The position numbers and the translations under genes were made by a program. The notes under the pieces were generated by a model. That model searched no databases and was not told the DNA's origin. It saw only the letters and a list, made by a program, of their open reading frames with translations. Below, in pieces: positions 1 through 9,115 of a stretch of 64,000 nucleotides of DNA. The stretch is from CAVRZJ01 sp964594125. Its GTDB lineage: Bacteria > Acidobacteriota > Thermoanaerobaculia > Thermoanaerobaculales > Thermoanaerobaculaceae. Every line of letters starts with the position of its first letter. Within the stretch, counting starts at the first letter, position 1. The DNA is taken from the NCBI GenBank assembly GCA_964594125.1, contig CAZQLL010000015.1, forward strand, positions 1 to 64,000, in the 5' to 3' direction.

Positions 1-50
1 ATACCACAGCCCCTCAGTGAGTTACTGTCGACGCTCCAAGGAACTTCGGA

Positions 51-1169
51 CTAGCGTGCCGTCACCCGCTCCAGCTTCCGCAGATAGTAAGTGACCACGT
101 TAGACTCGGTGTCACGCCTCGACCAGAGCACCGTCGACAGATCCGTGTCGAACCACATTCCCAGTGGATCCGTGGGCAAGGCGGCCGTCTCTTTGACCCC
201 GTGGAACCCGCGCTCGTCGAACGCGAAGATCTTCAGGGCCGGTCCGTCACCCGGGTGCGCCAATCGCCCCGGGCCAACTGCGAAGGGACGGACGACAGGT
301 GCACCGAGAAGGCTCTCGGGAAGAGTGAAATCGGCGTCCCTGGGCTGTTTGCGTTCAATCTCATGGTCAGGCTTCCCGTCGACGAGGAAGACCGACACAT
401 CCCGGTTATACCGCTCCGATACCCACAGGGTCCGCGTTTCCTCATCGAAGCTGATCATCGAGCCCTGGCCGAATGCCGGCCGAAGGACTGGACGTCGTAC
501 TCCCTTTTCTTTCGCGACGAGGAACACCAGCCCCCGGGCAAGGACGGCGACTTTCGTCGGAGTCACGACTGCCACGTCAAGGGAGTCAACGAACCAAGGG
601 TCCGCTTGAGGCGGTTTGTTGAACCGCAGCGTCGACGTCCACCGGGGTGTCGTAGACGAGAAGTCTCCGACACGCACTTCCACAGCGTCACTCTCGGAGG
701 TCCCGGCCCCCCGCGCGACTGCTGCCCACGTTCCTCCGTTCCGGTCGCATGCCAGGATCGACTCCTCCTCCTGAAAGGCTGCCGGGAGATCCAGCGAGTC
801 CCATTTGACAGTGACGACGCCGTCTTCGATCTCCACCATTCGATGGCAGAAAGCCACACCGGACGGCAAAGTACAGCCGCCACTCACGAAGAGGCGAACG
901 CGGTTCCCGCGTCGCTCGGCGAACTTGATCCGACCAGCGCTGGTGCCTTCAATCTTGCCGAGTTTCCGAACGTGGCTCTGATCCAATAGAAAGAAGGTGG
1001 AAGAACCATGCTGCTCGGGGCTAGAAGCTACGACGAAGGTGTTGCGGCCCACGCTGGCAGCCGCATCGACCCGTTCCCCTTGTGCGAGGGGGAATCTCAC
1101 AACGATATCGTCGGTACTCGCGAAGGTTGGGGCAGTCAACAGAAGCAACAGAGTCAGTCGGTATCCCAT
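51..1169 (-). CDS. Secreted protein of unknown function, possibly beta-propeller-like
   Basis: No family recognised. The start is placed at 1169, where the protein opens with a clear signal peptide (MGYR, then a run of leucines, cleavage near TFAS) after a GGGGGG ribosome site. A longer reading frame upstream would run into the neighbouring peptidase gene. The mature part (about 355 residues) is rich in short beta-strand-like stretches such as VAVLARGLVFLV and LWVSERY, which would suit a propeller or beta-sandwich, but no repeat is regular enough to prove it. Two cysteine pairs fit an exported protein. Only one base separates it from the upstream M23 peptidase gene, so the two are probably co-transcribed. 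Base composition is clearly less GC-rich than in the rest of the window, which suggests foreign origin. Confidence 0.7.
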   Translation of the reverse strand: MGYRLTLLLLLTAPTFASTDDIVVRFPLAQGERVDAAASVGRNTFVVASSPEQHGSSTFFLLDQSHVRKLGKIEGTSAGRIKFAERRGNRVRLFVSGGCTLPSGVAFCHRMVEIEDGVVTVKWDSLDLPAAFQEEESILACDRNGGTWAAVARGAGTSESDAVEVRVGDFSSTTPRWTSTLRFNKPPQADPWFVDSLDVAVVTPTKVAVLARGLVFLVAKEKGVRRPVLRPAFGQGSMISFDEETRTLWVSERYNRDVSVFLVDGKPDHEIERKQPRDADFTLPESLLGAPVVRPFAVGPGRLAHPGDGPALKIFAFDERGFHGVKETAALPTDPLGMWFDTDLSTVLWSRRDTESNVVTYYLRKLERVTAR

Positions 1170-1170
1170 C

Positions 1171-1959
1171 TCAGCACCCCCCAGGATCAAGCTGCGTGGC
1201 GCCTGGGCAGTCGTCCGTAAGCCAGAAGTACTCCTGCCGTGCGCCGTTGGACAGCTGGTACGTAATGTGAAGATGAGCCCCGGTGGTGGAACCAGACCAG
1301 TTGTCATCAACACGCCCCAAGAGTTCGCCGGCGAACAGGTACTCACCTTCAGCCACCTGGACAGATTCCAAATGGCAGTAGGTCGCTAGTGAACCGTCTC
1401 GGTGACGGACTTGGACGGCCACGCCACAACTCGTTGTGAACCAGCCGGCCCCGCTCTGCCAGCTACTCGTCCCCTTGCGCGTGAGGGTACTGAAGACGAC
1501 TTGACCGTCCCCGAAGGAAGCGACGCGGTCGCCTGGATTCGCCTGAACATCAACGCCAGGATGCGTGGTCCGACCCGGGAGGTTGTTTGGTCCACCGTAG
1601 GCGGTGCCAAGTCGGTCGCCAGTGTCGAAATTCCTCGCACATGGATCTGTCGTCGCGACGATGTCCTCCCAGGAATCAAGCACGCCGTTTCGATCGAAGT
1701 CGTGCGGGAGTGGCGGTCGTGACGGTGCTGGTGGTCCTCCCGGCAGGCACTGATAGGTGGTCGTGCAGACGGTGTCGTCAAGATATGTCTCACTGAAGCA
1801 CCCGCCGTCAGACCAACATGTCGTCGCCGTGACGAAGATATCGGTGCAGTTCTGGTAGGAGTAACAACCTGCACCTTCTATTAGGGTGGGAATCCCAGTC
1901 ATCGCGCCAACGAAGACCACTACGTTTCGCCACTTCGCTGTGACCCGACCGGTCCTCAT
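1171..1959 (-). CDS. Secreted M23-family metallopeptidase with an EF-hand-like loop
   Basis: Peptidoglycan or peptide endopeptidase of the LytM/M23 fold. The zinc site is visible as H133-x3-D137 (THPGVDV) and the H-x-H pair around residues 229-231 (GAHLH). An N-terminal hydrophobic segment (about residues 12-30) should direct export. A cysteine-rich stretch follows (about residues 32-71), then a Pro-rich linker and a 12-residue calcium-loop match, D87-x-D89-x-N91-G-x-x-D95-x-x-E98, before the catalytic domain. The ribosome site CGGAGG lies 6 bases ahead of the ATG. The secreted protein gene at 51-1169 follows after one base and is likely in the same transcript. The gene lies in the low-GC patch at the window start. 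The family call is firm; the substrate is unknown. Confidence 0.85.
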   Translation of the reverse strand: MRTGRVTAKWRNVVVFVGAMTGIPTLIEGAGCYSYQNCTDIFVTATTCWSDGGCFSETYLDDTVCTTTYQCLPGGPPAPSRPPLPHDFDRNGVLDSWEDIVATTDPCARNFDTGDRLGTAYGGPNNLPGRTTHPGVDVQANPGDRVASFGDGQVVFSTLTRKGTSSWQSGAGWFTTSCGVAVQVRHRDGSLATYCHLESVQVAEGEYLFAGELLGRVDDNWSGSTTGAHLHITYQLSNGARQEYFWLTDDCPGATQLDPGGC

Positions 1960-2130
1960 TGGTATCCTCCGATCTCAAGGACAATCGCAATAAGAGTAAC
2001 GTCGTCGCGATGATCGTTCGTGTTCTTCTTCTTCTCAAATCGCGAGCGCAAATCGGCGCGGCCGCCACATGGGTGAACTGCGCGGCTGCGGATACAGGAT
2101 ATAGATCCGCTGCCGCTCGCCAGTGGGTCG
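1960..2130. other. Compositional junction between low-GC patch and GC-rich chromosome
   Basis: No gene is seen here. The bases are AT-richer than the downstream sequence. In the reading frame of the RNase III fragment that follows, an in-frame stop occurs at 2074-2076. Recognisable RNase III linker sequence only begins at about 2140, so the breakpoint probably lies near 2100-2140. Confidence 0.4.
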
Positions 2131-2163
2131 CCGAACACGATCCTTGAGGAGCTTGCGTACGAG

Positions 2164-2400
2164 GTGTTGCCGCTCGAGGAGCCGAAGTCGACGCTGCAGG
2201 AGCTGGCGCAGCGGCAGGGTCTGCCGCTGCCGAGCTACCGCCAGGTGGAGACGCGCGGCGCGGCGCACGCGCTCGTCTACGTCTTCGAGGTGGAGCTGGC
2301 CGGCGACGTGGTCGGCCGCGGCGAGGGCTCCTCCAAGCGCGCCGCGCAGCAGGCCGCGGCGCGCGACGCGCTCGCCCGCCTCGACCGCTCCGGCGGGTGA
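2164..2400 (+). pseudogene. Orphan double-stranded RNA-binding domain, 3' remnant of RNase III
   Basis: The 78-residue product is a canonical dsRBD: PKSTLQELAQ, GLPLPSYR, then VGRGEGSSKRAAQQAAARDAL. This is the domain that ends RNase III, including the KxAxxxAA helix that contacts RNA. The nuclease domain that should precede it is absent. The open frame extends upstream only to about 2077 and contains no ATG. The start given is a GTG with GAGGAG 12 bases ahead, which is weak. It abuts a low-GC segment, so truncation of rnc by an insertion or deletion is likely, though an assembly join is possible. It could still be expressed as a free dsRNA-binding peptide. RNase III is usually conserved, so an intact copy may lie elsewhere. 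Confidence 0.7.
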
Positions 2401-2516
2401 GAGGCGCGGGCGAGAGTCCCGCACCACAAGGGCCTCGTGCCCGATGAGGGCAGCCGGGACACCCGCACGGCAAGAGGCCTCAGTCCGACCGGAGGCGCGG
2501 GCGAGACGCCCGCACC
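2401..2516. repeat. Two copies of a 25-bp GC-rich repeat (family D)
   Basis: Copies at 2401-2425 and 2492-2516 share the pattern GAGGCGCGGGCGAGA followed by CCCGCACC. They sit in the gap between the dsRBD fragment and the convergent SDR gene. Each copy can fold on itself through GCGGGCG and CGCCCGC. Confidence 0.6.
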
Positions 2517-2518
2517 GC

Positions 2519-3562
2519 CTACCGCGACGCGACGGCCTGCGGCTGCACCAGGGAGGGGATGCGCAGACGGCCGAGCTCCTGCACCAGGCGCAGCTCGAGC
2601 GGGCGGGTGGCGTACAGCTTCGACGGCTGCGCCCTCGGCGCCGCCTGGAAGTGGCGGACGAGCTGCTCGCAGGCGGCGGCGAACGGCGTCGGCTCGAACA
2701 GCAGGTCGCGCTGCGCCGCGCCGATGTCGAGCACGATGTCGTGGTCGTGCGAATACGGCGAGAAGGCGGTGCCGAGCGCGAGGCGCTGCAGCCACTCGCT
2801 CGGCACGCCGGCCAGCGTCGGCATTCGCCCGAGGGCGAGCGCGACCGTCTCGACGAACTGCCTGACCGAGACGACCTCGCGCTGGGCGAGGTTGTAGGCG
2901 CGCCCGAGCGCGTTGGCGTTCATCAGGTTGGCCGCGATCGTCTCGGCGACGTCGGCGACCCAGAGGAACCCCCAGGAGTTCAGGCCGCCGTCGGGGAGGA
3001 TCAGCGGGCCGCCGTCGGCGAGCCGCTCGAGGTAGGCGAGCGAGCGCTCGGTGTAGTCGTCCGGGCCGATCACCATCGGCAGCCGCAGCGAGGTGTAGGG
3101 GAACTGATCGGTCTCCCAGGCGTGCTGCAGCGCCACCTCGCAGCGCCGCTTGTGGTAGGCGTACAGCCACGAGGAGCTGGCCGCCTCGCTGCGCGGCGCC
3201 AGCCGTCCGCTGAAGTCGTCCTCGCGGAACGGGCAGAACAGGCGGTCGCGGATCAGGTAGACGGAGGCGGTGGAGATGTGGATGAAGTGGCCGATGCGCC
3301 CTGCAAGCTGTGCGATCGCTCTCTGCGTGTCCTCCTCGCGGAAGGCGATGACGTCGAGGACGACGTCGAACTCGCGGCGCGCGAGCGCGCGCTTGAGGGC
3401 GTCGGGGTCGGAGCGGTCGCCGAGCACGCGCGAGACGCGGGTGCCGAACGGGTCGGCGCACTGGCCGCGGTTGAGCAGGGTGACCTTGTGGCCGTCGGCG
3501 AGCAGCCGGGCGACCACGGCCTGGCCGATGAAGCGGCTGCCGCCGATCACGAGCACCTGCAT
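2519..3562 (-). CDS. NAD-dependent epimerase/dehydratase-like SDR protein
   Basis: Extended short-chain dehydrogenase/reductase fold. A Rossmann nucleotide-binding motif GGSRFIG lies at residues 7-13, a Ser-rich strand HISTAS at about 95-100, and the catalytic pair Y134-x3-K138 (YAYHK). Length (347 residues) is typical of nucleotide-sugar epimerases and of the related RNA-binding CSP41 or isoflavone-reductase-like proteins. The substrate cannot be read from sequence. The start ATG at 3562 is only 15 bases from the stop of the divergently named upstream gene at 3578, which is on the same strand, so the two may share a transcript. The 3' end faces the dsRBD fragment. Confidence 0.85.
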   Translation of the reverse strand: MQVLVIGGSRFIGQAVVARLLADGHKVTLLNRGQCADPFGTRVSRVLGDRSDPDALKRALARREFDVVLDVIAFREEDTQRAIAQLAGRIGHFIHISTASVYLIRDRLFCPFREDDFSGRLAPRSEAASSSWLYAYHKRRCEVALQHAWETDQFPYTSLRLPMVIGPDDYTERSLAYLERLADGGPLILPDGGLNSWGFLWVADVAETIAANLMNANALGRAYNLAQREVVSVRQFVETVALALGRMPTLAGVPSEWLQRLALGTAFSPYSHDHDIVLDIGAAQRDLLFEPTPFAAACEQLVRHFQAAPRAQPSKLYATRPLELRLVQELGRLRIPSLVQPQAVASR

Positions 3563-3577
3563 GGAGGGATTGTACCG

Positions 3578-4957
3578 TCAGTCCTGCGCGAGCTGCGCGG
3601 CGTGCTCCGCTGCGCGCTCGGCGGCGCGCCGCGCGGTCGCGATCGCGGCCGCGACCTTGGGGTCGGAGGTGCCGAGCGGGGCCTCGCCGGGGTAGACGCC
3701 GCCGCCGCCCTCCTCGGTCGCGAGGGCGACCAGTCCCGAGAGCTGCGCCCCGGGGTGACCCCGCGGGGCGCCGGCGAGCGCCGCGAGCAGCGCTTCGGGC
3801 AGGCCTGCGGTGAACCCGGCGGCCTGCCCGACCAGCGGCAGCACGGCGCGCAGCGCCGCGCGCTGCATCGCGGCGCCGGCGAGCGGCCGCGCCGCGAGCG
3901 CCGTCAGCACCAGCTCGAGCAGCACCACCTGGAGCGCGACGGCGGTCGCGGCGGTCTCGACGTCGAGGCCGGCGGCGGGTCCGAGGACGCGCGCGGCGGC
4001 GGTGCGGGCGCGGCACACGCGGCGCAGCGTCGCCTGGCCGGCGTCGGCGGCCTCACGGCGCCAGCGCGGGTTGTCGAGCAGCAGGCCGACCAGCAGCGGC
4101 GCGTCGCCGCCGGCCATCTCCCACGCCTGCGTCGCCGAGGCGGCGCGCGGCATTCCGGGCGCGTCCAGCCCGTTGACGATCGCCAGCAGGTCCCAGGCGA
4201 GCGTCGGCGAGTCCTCGAGCTGCACCGGCCGGCGCGCCGCGAGACGGCTCTCGACCAGCTCGGCGTCGGCCTCGGACAGCGGCAGCAGCGGCCGCCCCTG
4301 CGTCACCCATCGGTGCAGCAGGTCGCCGACCGCGAGCAGCGTGCGGTGCGCCTCAGCGAGCTCGGGGCCGGTGAGCGGGTCGTCGTCGAGGGATTCCACG
4401 ACCCGCCAGAACACCGCCTCCATCGTCTCCGGGTCGAGGGTCGAGGGCCGGTTGCCGCGCGGCGGCTCGCCGGGCGGGCGGGTGTCGACGGTGTATGCGG
4501 CCTGCATCATCAGCTTCGAGCACTGGAGCTGGAGGTCGACGAACAGGTGCGCGGTGACCGGCCACGCCGGGTCGAAGCGGAAGGTCACGCGGTCCTCGCG
4601 CATGATGCGGCTGGCCAGGGCGGTGGCGAGCGAGCGGCCGGCCTCGACCATGGTGGCGCGGGTGACGCCCGCGTCGCGTTCGGCGACCTCGGTGAACGGC
4701 TCGCCGCGCGTCATCGAGGTCGCGAGCGCGCGCAGCAGCGCGCCGCGCGACGCCAGGCCCTTGCGCAGCAGCCACGATCCGAGGCGCTCCGCGGCGCGCG
4801 ACGAAGAGACGAACGCGACCCGCCCGCGCACGATGTCGAACGCGCGGGTGGTGCTCGCCGACGAGAGCGCAAGGCGGCCGCTGGCCTTGGTCAGGTGCAG
4901 CCACTCGAGCAGGTCGCCGAGGTGGAGGCGGTCGAGGGCGCCGGAGAGGACGAGCAT
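3578..4957 (-). CDS. DUF4388 (PATAN-like) domain protein
   Basis: The first 100 residues match the DUF4388 pattern: an opening like LSGALDRLHLGDLLEWLHLTK, then GRLALS, a V-RGRV-F segment and ERLGSWLLRKG. This domain is frequent in acidobacteria and deltaproteobacteria, in proteins tied to signalling and gliding or pilus systems. The remaining 360 residues are helix-rich and unassigned; residues 150-420 resemble an all-alpha regulatory domain. The frame stays open far upstream, but that part is the antisense of the methylmalonyl-CoA mutase gene, so the start is placed at the ATG at 4957. No strong ribosome site is visible. No MglA-type partner is adjacent; an MglBA pair lies 42 kb away. Confidence 0.75.
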   Translation of the reverse strand: MLVLSGALDRLHLGDLLEWLHLTKASGRLALSSASTTRAFDIVRGRVAFVSSSRAAERLGSWLLRKGLASRGALLRALATSMTRGEPFTEVAERDAGVTRATMVEAGRSLATALASRIMREDRVTFRFDPAWPVTAHLFVDLQLQCSKLMMQAAYTVDTRPPGEPPRGNRPSTLDPETMEAVFWRVVESLDDDPLTGPELAEAHRTLLAVGDLLHRWVTQGRPLLPLSEADAELVESRLAARRPVQLEDSPTLAWDLLAIVNGLDAPGMPRAASATQAWEMAGGDAPLLVGLLLDNPRWRREAADAGQATLRRVCRARTAAARVLGPAAGLDVETAATAVALQVVLLELVLTALAARPLAGAAMQRAALRAVLPLVGQAAGFTAGLPEALLAALAGAPRGHPGAQLSGLVALATEEGGGGVYPGEAPLGTSDPKVAAAIATARRAAERAAEHAAQLAQD

Positions 4958-4980
4958 CCCGCGGAGTATGACAAAAAACC

Positions 4981-5015
4981 GTGGTTGGTGGATCGTGGCT
5001 CGTGGATCGAGCCGC
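4981..5015. repeat. Heptameric GTGGNTC repeat cluster (family E)
   Basis: A run of near-tandem 7-mers (GTGGTTG, GTGGATC, GTGGCTC, GTGGATC) ending in GAGCC. Similar clusters occur at 44193-44223 and 62866-62897. It lies in the divergent gap between the DUF4388 gene and the mutase gene, just ahead of the mutase promoter. Confidence 0.6.
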
Positions 5016-5045
5016 GGGAGAGAGCCTGGGGGTTGTCTCAACTGT

Positions 5046-5074
5046 TTGTGAAATAAGGGACAAGGTGGTATGGT
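5046..5074 (+). promoter_or_regulatory. Candidate sigma-70 type promoter of the mutase gene
   Basis: TTGTGA at 5046-5051 and TATGGT at 5069-5074, with a 17-base spacer. The spacing is ideal, and this is a locally AT-rich island in GC-rich DNA. A start of transcription near 5081 would leave a short leader carrying GGGAGGG ahead of the ATG at 5093. Confidence 0.45.
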
Positions 5075-5092
5075 TTCGCATGGGAGGGCGGG

Positions 5093-6736
<1,644 letters not shown>

Positions 6737-6740
6737 CGCG

Positions 6741-6895
6741 CACCGGTCCCACATCCGCGCTGCCGGCAGGACCGGATGTGGGGCGCGCGCTCCGCGCGCG
6801 CTGGTACGGTGCTGCAGCTCTACACCAACCGGCGCGGAGCGCCGGTCCCATATTCGGGCTTCCGGCAGGAGCAGATGTGGGGCGCGCGCTGGTGC
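6741..6895. repeat. Intergenic repeat family A, one full and one partial unit
   Basis: Units start at about 6745 and 6843, giving a period near 98 bp. They share GGTCCCA, then CCGGCAGGA, GATGTGGGGCGCGCGCT and a terminal CGGCGCGGAGCGCCG palindrome. A third, more diverged unit lies at 13250-13353. No protein-coding signal is evident. Confidence 0.7.
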
Positions 6896-6949
6896 GATCA
6901 GGGAGACGGCGCCGATCCGCCACGAGCGCAGGCCCTGCCTCGGCACACA

Positions 6950-6977
6950 GCGAGGGCGCCCGACCGGGCGCCCTCGC
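6950..6977 (-). terminator. Strong 12-bp hairpin downstream of the secreted protein gene
   Basis: GCGAGGGCGCCC and its perfect complement are separated by four bases. The hairpin lies 27 bases beyond the stop of the minus-strand gene at 7004. No T-run follows, so it is either a non-canonical terminator or another member of the GGGCGCCCTCGCC repeat family (family B). Confidence 0.4.
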
Positions 6978-7003
6978 GGTACGTGCGGCCGGCGGTGCCG
7001 GAG

Positions 7004-8218
7004 CTACGGGTTCTGCGTCCAGCCGGCGCGCCAGTCACGGGCCACCGAGCCGTTGCAGGGCGCCCAGGAGCCGGCGCCGCCGGTGGTGTTGCTGGTCAGC
7101 GTGCCGTGGATCGCGCCGTCGGCGCCGAGCGTGCCGGCGAGCGACCAGGTGGTGGTGAACACGGTGCTCGACCCGTCGCTGTACGGGATCGTCGCCTGCG
7201 CGGTGAAGCTGCCGTCGCTGCCGAGCGGGATCGGCGACGAGGCGGTCGCCGAGAAGTCGACGATGTAGCTGTCGCTGCCGCACGGCAGCCCGGAGATCCC
7301 CGAGAAGCCGGTGAGGCCCGAGGAGGTGATGACGACCTCGACGCCGCCGTCGATGAGCGTGCCGTCCGGGGTGAAGATGATCCCGTCGAACAGGCCGGTG
7401 GTGTGGGCGGTGGCCGCCGGGGCGGCGCTCATCTCGACGGTCGAGGGGTCGCCCGACTTGTTGTCGATCCGGGAGCCGAACACCAGCACCTTGCCGCTGC
7501 CGCCGGTGCCCGTGAAGCGGAGGCGGTGGTTGAGGCCGAGCGGGCCGCCGACGTCGGTAATCGCGTACTGCCGCTGCGCCCGTCCCTCGATCGTGTACGT
7601 CTTGGTGGCGAGCACGTTGCCGTTGCCGTCGATGCGCTGCACCTGCATCGTGCACGACGAGCCGGTGACCTCCTGGAAGCCGAAGTTCGAGCGCCACACG
7701 CCGGTCGAGCTGGCGCCGTCCTGCGCCAGGCCGATGAGGTCGCTCGTCTCCCCGTTGCCGATCGCCATCGACGGCGGCAAGCCGGCGAAGAACTGGCCGG
7801 TGGTGCCGACGCCGCCCTTGGTGCTCGGGACGTTCTCGTCGTAGATGCGGCCGGTGACCAGCACGTCGATGTCGGAGACGACGCGGATGCCGCCGTACTT
7901 GCCGTCGACGCCGAGCGGCGTCAGCACCGCGTCGAGGTACTCCTTGGTCTCGCCGGGCAGCACCGTGATCGTCTGCTGCACCGGCGTGGCGTTCTCCTTG
8001 TTGCGCTCGAGGAAGTACATGGTGACGTTGGCGGTGGTCGTGGTGGACGGGTTGTGGATCCATACGGCCGTGCGCCACTGCGAGCACACCGCCGGGGTGC
8101 CCACGCACGCGCCCTGCGCGTGGCCGACCGACACCAGGTAGAGGTCCTTGCCGGGGGCTACCGCGAACGCGGACGTGGCGGCGAGGACGAGACACAGGAC
8201 GGCGGCACGTGTCTTCAT
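7004..8218 (-). CDS. Secreted protein of unknown function
   Basis: A signal peptide (MKTRAAVLCLVLAATSAFA) starts at the ATG at 8218, which is preceded by GGAGATCGCC; an upstream in-frame ATG lacks such a site. The mature 385 residues have repeated beta-strand-rich segments. Examples are WRTAVWIHNPS with TVLPGETKEYLD, and a second block STGVWRSNFGFQEV. Both resemble fibronectin- or pilin-chaperone-like sandwich domains that describe a wild-type structural surface protein. The pattern of IHNPS, PGETKEY and DVLVTGRIY recurs in acidobacterial exported proteins of unknown role, as far as I recognise. The final 100 residues carry paired cysteines (LPCGSD, APCNGS). No catalytic motif is seen. Confidence 0.75.
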   Translation of the reverse strand: MKTRAAVLCLVLAATSAFAVAPGKDLYLVSVGHAQGACVGTPAVCSQWRTAVWIHNPSTTTTANVTMYFLERNKENATPVQQTITVLPGETKEYLDAVLTPLGVDGKYGGIRVVSDIDVLVTGRIYDENVPSTKGGVGTTGQFFAGLPPSMAIGNGETSDLIGLAQDGASSTGVWRSNFGFQEVTGSSCTMQVQRIDGNGNVLATKTYTIEGRAQRQYAITDVGGPLGLNHRLRFTGTGGSGKVLVFGSRIDNKSGDPSTVEMSAAPAATAHTTGLFDGIIFTPDGTLIDGGVEVVITSSGLTGFSGISGLPCGSDSYIVDFSATASSPIPLGSDGSFTAQATIPYSDGSSTVFTTTWSLAGTLGADGAIHGTLTSNTTGGAGSWAPCNGSVARDWRAGWTQNP

Positions 8219-8540
8219 GGCGATCTCCTCAGACGTCATATTAGCAAAGCAGGCCTAACCGACCGGTGACGGGACTCACGCGTTCGTCAACGCGAGCAAG
8301 CGCGCCCCTATTCCCCGGATCGGACGACGGCGCACGTGGAGACGGGCGAGTCCGCAGCTATGCTGCGGCGAGCCGGGGGGCTCGGGGCGGACCAAGGCCG
8401 CGAGCTGCTTCATGCGAGCGGCCGCCCCCTCGAAAAAAGAAGAGGCGCAAGTCGCCGGCTTTGCCGGCGCGAGCCCGGGGGGCTCGGGGGGGTACAAGGT
8501 CGCGAGCAGCTTCATGCGAGCGACCGCCCCCCCGAAATGA
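8219..8540. repeat. Gap with a tandem 68-bp repeat (family C)
   Basis: Two copies at 8368-8435 and 8469-8536, offset by 101 bases. They share GCGAGCC, then GGGGGGCTCGGGG, ACAAGG-CGCGAGC, CTTCATGCGAGCG and CCGCCCCC-CGAAA. Each carries complementary ends (CGAGCCGGGGG and CCCCCTCG), so each could form a long stem. The second copy ends four bases before the tRNA-Leu 3' end. No gene is seen in the gap. Confidence 0.65.
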
Positions 8541-8625
<85 letters not shown>

Positions 8626-8682
8626 ACGTCCCATCATCGACTTCATTCTAGCAAGCCAGCCCGAGGGGTGGCGAGCCGTCTC

Positions 8683-9099
8683 CTACTGCGGCGCCGGCGC
8701 CTCGGCGGGGGCCTGCGCGGGCGCCTGCGCGGGCGCCTGCGCCGGGACCTGTGCTGGTGCCTGTGCCGGGGCCTGCGCTGGCGCGTCGGTGGCCGGAGCG
8801 GCGGGGGCCGGGACCGCGGGTGCGGACGCCGGCGCGGCCTGCTTGAGGCCGGCGGTGACCGAGCGGCTGCGCCGCGCGGTGAGCACCGACAGCCCGATGC
8901 ACAGCGCCACGAAGACCACGAAGGATCCCGTGGTGAGCTTGTGCATCAGCGTCACCGTGCCGCGCGGGCCGAACGACGCCTGCGACTGGCCGCCGCCGAA
9001 GGCGGCAGCGACGTCGGCGCCCTTGCCCTGCTGGAGCAGCACCACCAGGATCAGGAAGATGCAGACGACGATGTAAAGCAGCAAGAGCAACGTGTACAC
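8683..9099 (-). CDS. secG: Preprotein translocase subunit SecG with Ala/Pro/Gln tail
   Basis: Small membrane subunit of the SecYEG channel. It has two transmembrane segments (about residues 2-22 and 52-72) flanking the family's GKGADVAAAFGGGQSQASFG loop, which usually reads QxGKGAxxGAxFGG. The start is a GTG at 9099 with GGAG seven bases ahead; the longer open frame lacks a site. After the second helix comes an unusual low-complexity tail of about 50 residues made of alternating PAQA units, so the protein (138 residues) is longer than the normal 75-110. It follows gap-pgk-tpiA on the same strand, the classic order, with tRNA-Leu behind it. Confidence 0.93.
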   Translation of the reverse strand: MYTLLLLLYIVVCIFLILVVLLQQGKGADVAAAFGGGQSQASFGPRGTVTLMHKLTTGSFVVFVALCIGLSVLTARRSRSVTAGLKQAAPASAPAVPAPAAPATDAPAQAPAQAPAQVPAQAPAQAPAQAPAEAPAPQ

Positions 9100-9115
9100 G
9101 TGAAGGCTCCTTGGA

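Noticed and set aside
2123..5056. A 977-codon open frame on the plus strand
   Set aside because: It is the antisense shadow of the SDR and DUF4388 genes. It is Arg/Gly-rich with no known motif and no codon-position pattern.
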